Source: an uncultured Blautia sp. (lineage in GTDB: Bacteria; Bacillota; Clostridia; Lachnospirales; Lachnospiraceae). From it: 64,000 nucleotides of DNA. Where the stretch lies: positions 23,411 to 87,410 of the forward strand of contig URMH01000004.1 in the NCBI GenBank assembly GCA_900549015.1, read 5' to 3'. Made by a program: the position numbers and the translations under genes. The notes beneath the pieces were generated by a model. It saw only the letters and a list, made by a program, of their open reading frames with translations, had not been told where the DNA came from and did no database searches. This document shows positions 59,628 through 64,000 of the stretch, in pieces (the stretch's first letter is position 1; every line of letters starts with the position of its first letter).

Positions 59628-60101
59628 CTATTTTTTTAATTTGCTGATAATTGTAGTTATACCAACTGTAATAAAAGAAATCAAACCACTAAACGCGCAT
59701 AAAAATCCAATTGGGACAAGAAAGAAATTCTCATGCAGCACTCCTTGTGCATCAATATATTCTACCGACAGGCCTTTCACAAGAAGCAGTATAATTCCAA
59801 TTAAAATCAAAAAACCACCTATAATCGAACACACCATATTATACTTGGCTCTTCTGGTTTCACTTCCATCTTTGATTACTTTTTCTGTCATGTTGTTCAT
59901 TTCGTTTTCTCCTTTAATCAAATGATCCAGAGATATTTGAAACACATCAGACATCAAAATAAGCATTCCTATATCTGGAAGATTTTTGTTATTTTCCCAG
60001 TTTGAAACAGCTTGTCTACTCACATTCAGTTTCGCAGCAAATTGTTCTTGTGTCAAATTTTCTTTTCGACGAATGCTTTTAATTTGTTCTCCAAAATCCA
60101 T
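59628..60101 (-). CDS. XRE-family regulator with C-terminal transmembrane segments
   Basis: 157 residues. The HTH domain (about 5-58) has IKSIRRKENLTQEQFAAKLN and VSRQAVSNWENNKNLPDIGM. A linker is followed by two transmembrane helices (SIIGGFLILIGIILLLV and FFLVPIGFLCAFSGLISFITV). HTH-plus-membrane proteins of this kind are common small regulators of neighbouring genes or antimicrobial responses. ATG 60101 follows GAGGAGG by eight bases. A dyad GCAAGA-acc-TCTTGC (60183-60197) with a further half site (CTCTTGCAT 60160-60168) upstream is a candidate autoregulatory operator. First gene of the accessory region. Confidence 0.85.
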   Translation of the reverse strand: MDFGEQIKSIRRKENLTQEQFAAKLNVSRQAVSNWENNKNLPDIGMLILMSDVFQISLDHLIKGENEMNNMTEKVIKDGSETRRAKYNMVCSIIGGFLILIGIILLLVKGLSVEYIDAQGVLHENFFLVPIGFLCAFSGLISFITVGITTIISKLKK

Positions 60102-60159
60102 GTATTTCACCTCCTCGTTTCCAGTCTATAATTCAACTAGGTTTTTTTCAAGAAAGAGA

Positions 60160-60199
60160 CTCTTGCATGCCAAAAAACAGACGCAAGAACCTCTTGCAT
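60160..60199. promoter_or_regulatory. Candidate operator of the XRE regulator
   Basis: CTCTTGCAT occurs at 60160-60168 and 60191-60199. The second copy is part of the perfect dyad GCAAGA-acc-TCTTGC (60183-60197). These lie 59-98 bases upstream of the XRE start codon. The rest of the 251-base gap to 60352 shows nothing recognisable. Confidence 0.45.
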
Positions 60200-60352
60200 T
60201 GCTATATGGAAGCTAATATTCCTTTCACAAATATTTAAATTTGCTGTTTTATCTATCTCTTTTTTTACTGATATATCTCCAGCAAAACTATCGTATTGTT
60301 TGTATCCGATATAAAAACTGGGATTTCTTTATCAACTATATCTAATACAAAA

Positions 60353-60730
60353 TTAGTTTTGGATTGCCATTTTGGCTAATCGGGTATCTCCCCAGGGTGT
60401 TTTTATCATTGGTTCCCCATCAATAATTCCCGCACGTAAAACCTCAATCACTGTATCTGCATTAAAAAGTTTAATTCCTCCAACCTCTACACCCTCTGCA
60501 AATTCTTCATAAGTATCATACTGTTCGTCTTCAAAAACAAAATATATGTTTTCCTTTTTTTCTTCGCTGTCTGGAATAAGCACTGACCCCATTGTATAGA
60601 TTTTACCTTTCAAATTAAAATCAATTAAACAAAAAGCAACACCTTCATCATAATCCGATTTAATAATTGAAAATACATCTTTTGCTTTAATTAAAAGTGG
60701 TTTCTTTTCTTTCTTCTTAAATCCAAACAT
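60353..60730 (-). CDS. Small soluble protein of unknown function
   Basis: 125 residues: MFGFKKKEKKPLLIKAKDVF, FCLIDFNLKGKIYTMGSVLI, IYFVFEDEQYDTYEEFAEGV and PMIKTPWGDTRLAKM. It is acidic and mixed alpha/beta, with no signal peptide. ATG 60730 follows GGAGG by eight bases. I do not recognise the family. It lies 27 bases after the DUF3221 lipoprotein gene on the same strand and is probably co-transcribed with it. AT-rich, unlike the core genes. Confidence 0.65.
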   Translation of the reverse strand: MFGFKKKEKKPLLIKAKDVFSIIKSDYDEGVAFCLIDFNLKGKIYTMGSVLIPDSEEKKENIYFVFEDEQYDTYEEFAEGVEVGGIKLFNADTVIEVLRAGIIDGEPMIKTPWGDTRLAKMAIQN

Positions 60731-60757
60731 CACAAATACCTCCACAATTCAAATTGG

Positions 60758-61093
60758 TTAATCATTCTCTGTTCTATCAGCAGGCATTTTCAATATAATA
60801 GCATAGACCTTATTTATCTGCATCGGATAACTCTCTGCAATATAGCCGTCGTAATAGACTACAACTTCATCACCGATATTGAAATGCGTCATGCTATCCT
60901 TATTCTCAACATTCAGAGATACTTGATATTCTCCATCTTCGTTTTTAAGCAAAATAAAATTCTCATTAGTATCGTTGACAATGCCCGTAATACTTAGTTC
61001 ATTCTCAATAAGGTAATCCATACTTTTGTTATTGCAACCAGCCAGAAAGATAATGCATGTTAAAGCTATAATTAACATTATAAATTTTTTCAC
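60758..61093 (-). CDS. DUF3221-like small lipoprotein
   Basis: 111 residues. Lipoprotein signal with lipobox FLAGC (Cys about residue 20). The mature part is an OB-like beta fold: ITGIVNDTNENFILLKNEDG and HFNIGDEVVVYYDGYIAES, the DUF3221 pattern. Start is GTG 61093 with GAGGGGG five bases upstream. The group II intron ends 40 bases upstream of this start and separates the gene from whatever promoter it had beyond 63000. Confidence 0.75.
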   Translation of the reverse strand: MKKFIMLIIALTCIIFLAGCNNKSMDYLIENELSITGIVNDTNENFILLKNEDGEYQVSLNVENKDSMTHFNIGDEVVVYYDGYIAESYPMQINKVYAIILKMPADRTEND

Positions 61094-61133
61094 ACAATCC
61101 CCCTCTTCAAACCCATATTTTCTTAGTTCTACA

Positions 61134-63000
61134 GTCGAGTAGACTAAAGCCTTGCAACTTTAGCCCCTCACAGATCCGTACGTGCGGCTTTCCCGCATAC
61201 GGCTCCTCATAATAACATTCACTTTAATATAAGCAATAGTACGTCTTTGGTTTCGCAAGCGGATAACACTTTAGCATTTCCCAAAAACCACCCCATGTAT
61301 AGGCTCTTCTGCAACCTCGACGATTTACCGCTTTAAACAGGAATTGTTGTACTCTGTGTAAGAATGCACATAATCTTCTATAATTCCATGTTACTCCATA
61401 ATAGCGATAGTGACCTACAAGCTTTACATTCAGCTCTTTTATGATTTCTCTGACCGGACGGTTCCGATTATCATATATCCATAGTTTATATTCTTTCAGC
61501 TTACGTTCAAACTTCTTTCGAGATGTCTGCAACTTTAATGCAAATGTTCCCTTTCTCGTTTTTCCGCAATAGAAAGTAAAACCTAGAAAATCGAATGCTT
61601 CTGGCTTACCTATTCCTCTGGATAGTCTGTTGGTTTCTGCAAATCTCCCAAATTCAATCAACCTGCTTTTACTGCTTTCCAGCTCAAGATTGAATTGTTC
61701 CATCCTCTCTTTCAGGGCTGAATAATACCACTCTGCTTCTGATTTATACTGAAATCCAGCTACAAAATCATCTGCAAAATTCACCAGAAAACAGTCTCCT
61801 TTTAACGTCTTTTTCACCACAAATTTAAACCACAGCGTTAACACGTTATGCATGTATATATTTGCTAGCATCGGACTCATGACTGAACCCTGTGCTGAAC
61901 CTTCCTCTGTTGATTCAAATTTTCCATCTTCCATTATTCCAGCTTTTAAATATTTCTTTATCAGCCAGAGCAGATTTGGGTCTTGAATATGCCATTCCAG
62001 AAATCTCATCATCCAGTCATGGTTAATGTGATCGAAAAATCCTTTAATATCAGCGTCCACTATGTAGCTGATTTTCCCATAACTGATTCTCTGATATACT
62101 TCTTTTACCGCTTCGTGACAACCTCTGTTTGGTCTAAATCCATACATACAGTTCAGAAATCTTGGCTCGTAAATTGCTTCTAGTACTTTCTTTACTGCCA
62201 TTTGGACAATCTTATCCTCGTAAGAGGCTATTCCCAGCGGTCGCATTTTTCCATTTCCCTTTGGAATATATACCCTCAATGATGGGAGTGGTTTAAAAGA
62301 TTTGTTCTTTAACCTCTGTACTAAGTCTTCGATATTTCTATCGAGGTTCTTTCCGTATTCTTCCTTTGTCACCTTATCAACACCAACTGCCTTTTTGCCA
62401 TCTAATTCTTTATGGCATTGTTTCAGCAATTCTGCATTTATCAAGTGATATATGGATGTGAATACAGGTTTCTTTGTTTCTGCCGATATTTCAGCTATTC
62501 TTTCTAATTTCGTTCCCATTATTTCCTCCGTCCCTGAGTACGGATAATGTGTCCTCAGAAAGACCGTTACTATGCAGTCCCCTTCCCTCCATCGGCATTA
62601 CCCGATTTCATCAGTACTATGAGACTGTCCGACTACCTGTTATCCATTTGAAGCTCTCCATTTTCAGTTGATACTTCATACTCTTATACGAGAGACAACA
62701 GGTTCTCCCCAGTTGATGTGTACCCACAATGTCAAGCATGATTGGCCCTTTGACCCCGCAGCGCCACACAATTCTCGCCATAATGACTTGTGTGCTGTTG
62801 CCTTCCGCACCAGTTAAGACGTCGGCCTACTGAAGTTAACTTTTCGAGGCTCAATAGCATTGCAACCCTGCTTTCTTGCTGTCTACGCTTGTCAGTTGCT
62901 GTTACCAACAACATCCCAAGACTCGCTATTATCTGGCTGGCTAGACCTTGGATAAATCGGATTCCCACCGACTTGGTTACACACCCTTAGCTGGGCGCAC
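61134..63000 (-). mobile_element. Group II intron (about 1.87 kb) with internal maturase gene
   Basis: On the minus strand the element begins GTGCGCCCAG at 63000, matching the group II 5' consensus GUGYG. It contains the reverse transcriptase gene in the domain IV position. Near the 3' end it has a recognisable domain V hairpin (61173-61205: GAGCCGTATGCGG, GAAA loop, CCGCACGTACGG, with the AGC triad). A domain VI-like hairpin follows (GGGGCTAAAG/CTTTAGTC), ending CTACTCGAC at 61134. The 5' boundary is fairly secure; the 3' boundary may be off by a few bases. It is inserted between genes, not inside one. The non-coding parts 62520-63000 and 61134-61223 are intron RNA. Confidence 0.85.
61224..62519 (-). 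CDS. ltrA: Group II intron reverse transcriptase/maturase
   Basis: 431 residues. The RT domain has LRVYIPKGNGKMRPLGIASYEDKIVQ in pieces, EPRFLNCMYGFRPNRGCHEA, YIVDADIKGFFDHINHDWM, EGSAQGSVMSPMLANIYMH and the catalytic NFADDFVAGF (FADD instead of the common YADD). The maturase X domain follows (KLVGHYRYYGVTWNYRRL). The protein ends just after GGFWEML, so there is no HNH endonuclease domain. It helps the intron RNA fold and splice, and reverse-transcribes it for mobility; without an endonuclease it would use replication-fork priming. GGAGGAAATA precedes the ATG. Intact reading frame. Confidence 0.94.
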   Translation of the reverse strand: MGTKLERIAEISAETKKPVFTSIYHLINAELLKQCHKELDGKKAVGVDKVTKEEYGKNLDRNIEDLVQRLKNKSFKPLPSLRVYIPKGNGKMRPLGIASYEDKIVQMAVKKVLEAIYEPRFLNCMYGFRPNRGCHEAVKEVYQRISYGKISYIVDADIKGFFDHINHDWMMRFLEWHIQDPNLLWLIKKYLKAGIMEDGKFESTEEGSAQGSVMSPMLANIYMHNVLTLWFKFVVKKTLKGDCFLVNFADDFVAGFQYKSEAEWYYSALKERMEQFNLELESSKSRLIEFGRFAETNRLSRGIGKPEAFDFLGFTFYCGKTRKGTFALKLQTSRKKFERKLKEYKLWIYDNRNRPVREIIKELNVKLVGHYRYYGVTWNYRRLCAFLHRVQQFLFKAVNRRGCRRAYTWGGFWEMLKCYPLAKPKTYYCLY

Positions 63001-63039
63001 AACTGGAATTTACTGCACTACAAACTGGATTTTATCCAT

Positions 63040-63651
63040 CTATGAAAGTTGATTTATACAGTATTCTCTGATTGCATTATTTATAGATACATCACCATTC
63101 TTAAAAATACCTTCACCTTTGTCTTTCAAATAATCTAAAGCACCTTGATATTTATGCTCGTGAATCAATGATAATGCTTTTCTTAATTCAACATGGTATA
63201 TAGAATTTTCTAAATTATTGTAAAAATCACAGATTGAAGATGATTGAGCAGTTTTATAAAAATGTTCTAAATAATTATCTATGATTTCTTCTAATTCACT
63301 GATTGTCCATTCTTTTAATTCTGTTTCATTTTTAAACAATTCAGCACCGCTAACTGTAAATGCACCAATAGTTCTCAAACTTAATGGTTCTTTTTTATTG
63401 GTTTCCATTTTCAATAAATCCCATAACAAATCATCTAACCACAATGGTTTGATTGTTTCTATAGCAGTACAATAACACTTATCATCTGACTTTACTTTCA
63501 CACCAATAAGCAAATCAAAGAATAATTCCTTTGTACTATACCAAATCATAAAATCTTTTTTCTTAAACTTATATTTTTTAATTTTATCTTTAAGCATTTT
63601 AGGCAAAACTTTTGTTAGTTCTTTATATTTTTGTCGTTCTTCTTTTGTCAT
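63040..63651 (-). CDS. AT-rich gene for a protein of unknown function
   Basis: 203 residues: MTKEERQKYKELTKVLPKML, KFKKKDFMIWYSTKELFFDL, ALSLIHEHKYQGALDYLKDK and INNAIREYCINQL. It is Lys-rich and mostly helical, and the beginning is loosely like DUF4304 proteins. ATG 63651 follows AAGGAT; a GTG nine bases earlier is possible. Base composition is far more AT-rich than the core genome, pointing to transfer. The intron 5' end lies 39 bases after its stop codon. Confidence 0.6.
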   Translation of the reverse strand: MTKEERQKYKELTKVLPKMLKDKIKKYKFKKKDFMIWYSTKELFFDLLIGVKVKSDDKCYCTAIETIKPLWLDDLLWDLLKMETNKKEPLSLRTIGAFTVSGAELFKNETELKEWTISELEEIIDNYLEHFYKTAQSSSICDFYNNLENSIYHVELRKALSLIHEHKYQGALDYLKDKGEGIFKNGDVSINNAIREYCINQLS

Positions 63652-63749
63652 TTGAAACACATCCTTACAACTTCTAATTTGTCGCTTTCTTCATATCCAT
63701 ATTATAACAGTTCCATATATCCGCTACAATGAAAATCTATTTAGGAATA

Positions 63750-64000
63750 CTATTTTTTCGGCTGTCCCTGCGGTGTATGGTTCTGTGGATTGCCTGCGTT
63801 TTGATTGCCTTTATTCTTCAACACAATATCCTCTGCCTTTACATACCAGTCCACGTCTGCACCCATATAGGTTTTTCTTGATACCGTATCGGCTACTGGA
63901 TTGACAAGTTCCACAGCTGCGTTGTAAGGAAATTCCCTTAACGTCACTTCTGGCGGTACAGACACGGGGATAATTCCACCATGCAGACTGCACTTCAAAT
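63750..64000 (-). CDS. C-terminal part of a probable conjugative-element protein (DUF961/YdcP-like; 5' end outside window)
   Basis: The frame is open to the window edge and stops at 63750. The visible 83 residues read KCSLHGGIIPVSVPPEV, LREFPYNAAVELVNPVADTV and YMGADVDWYVKAEDIVLKNK, then a Gln/Asn/Pro-rich tail. The pattern VELVNPV...DWYVKAEDIVLK resembles DUF961-type proteins at the start of Tn916-like conjugative elements, but this is from memory and not certain. If right, an integrative element lies to the right of the window. Confidence 0.45.
   Translation of the reverse strand, partial: LKCSLHGGIIPVSVPPEVTLREFPYNAAVELVNPVADTVSRKTYMGADVDWYVKAEDIVLKNKGNQNAGNPQNHTPQGQPKK

Noticed and set aside
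62732..62990. Short frames on both strands upstream of the maturase
   Set aside because: They lie in the structured 5' RNA part of the group II intron.
1..64000. CRISPR array, prophage or IS transposase
   Set aside because: No regularly spaced repeats, phage structural genes or transposases were found; the only mobile element recognised is the group II intron.

Overview
The window is a 64 kb stretch of a Gram-positive, low-to-mid GC Firmicute chromosome, most likely a gut member of the Lachnospiraceae. This is judged from protein content, not from a database search. Supporting features are paired GlgC/GlgD subunits, class II GalT, the long ribose-phosphate pyrophosphokinase, DnaD/DnaI-type replication proteins, SpoVG, YARHG and other Lachnospiraceae-typical uncharacterised families, strong AGGAGG ribosome sites and frequent TTG/GTG starts. 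Most of it is ordinary vegetative chromosome. The last ~4.5 kb is AT-rich accessory DNA with a group II intron.

Layout. 1-7 kb: tail of an anaerobic ribonucleotide reductase activase, a DUF6128 protein, tRNA-Pro(CGG) with a consensus promoter and terminator, a glycosyltransferase, a YARHG protein, bioY under a recognisable BirA operator, a lipoprotein followed by an isolated tandem-BMC shell protein, and a coiled-coil/3D-domain wall protein. 7-10 kb: glgC-glgD-spoVG (glycogen synthesis and a sporulation/septation regulator). 10-15 kb: murC, a cluster of eight DnaA boxes, then dnaD-like, dnaI/dnaC-like and prs. 15-19.5 kb: asnS with an SbcD/YhaO-like phosphoesterase and a YhaN/SbcC-like ATPase. 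19.6-24.6 kb: a secreted repeat/SGNH protein and galK-galT. 24.7-30 kb: mtnN, a small unknown, a methyltransferase and an 837-codon membrane-anchored protein; divergently a TSCPD protein. 30-36 kb: an MBL/beta-CASP hydrolase, DUF6147 and DUF4367 proteins, murG lying between the putative anti-sigma and sigma genes, and a HIT protein. 36-41 kb: a sensorless histidine kinase, a rhomboid protease, a B3/B4 protein, and an AraC regulator divergent from a URO-D-superfamily gene with paired direct repeats between them. 41-51 kb: pgi with a D-2-hydroxyacid dehydrogenase, a wall operon (aminotransferase, L,D-transpeptidase, ddl, murF), an rRNA methyltransferase and a YitT protein. 51-59.4 kb: a self-contained YesM/YesN-type two-component system with a complete YtfQ-YtfR-YtfT-YjfF type sugar importer. 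59.5-64 kb: accessory region with an XRE regulator, small unknowns, a DUF3221 lipoprotein, a group II intron with its maturase, and the end of a gene that looks like a conjugative-element protein.

Working together: peptidoglycan synthesis is represented by murC, murG, ddl, murF and the L,D-transpeptidase. Hexose handling is represented by galK/galT, pgi, glgC/D and the galactofuranose-type importer. Replication initiation is represented by the dnaD/dnaI pair behind a DnaA-box cluster. The most interesting regulatory structures are the DnaA-box cluster, the TGAAAAA array at an exact 20-bp period in front of ytfQ, the 21-bp-spaced direct repeats in front of the URO-D gene, and the BirA operator over the bioY promoter. 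The least explained genes are the orphan BMC shell protein, the URO-D-like protein, the 837-codon protein with a degenerate C39-like end, and the small proteins of the accessory region. No CRISPR array, prophage or insertion sequence transposase was seen.
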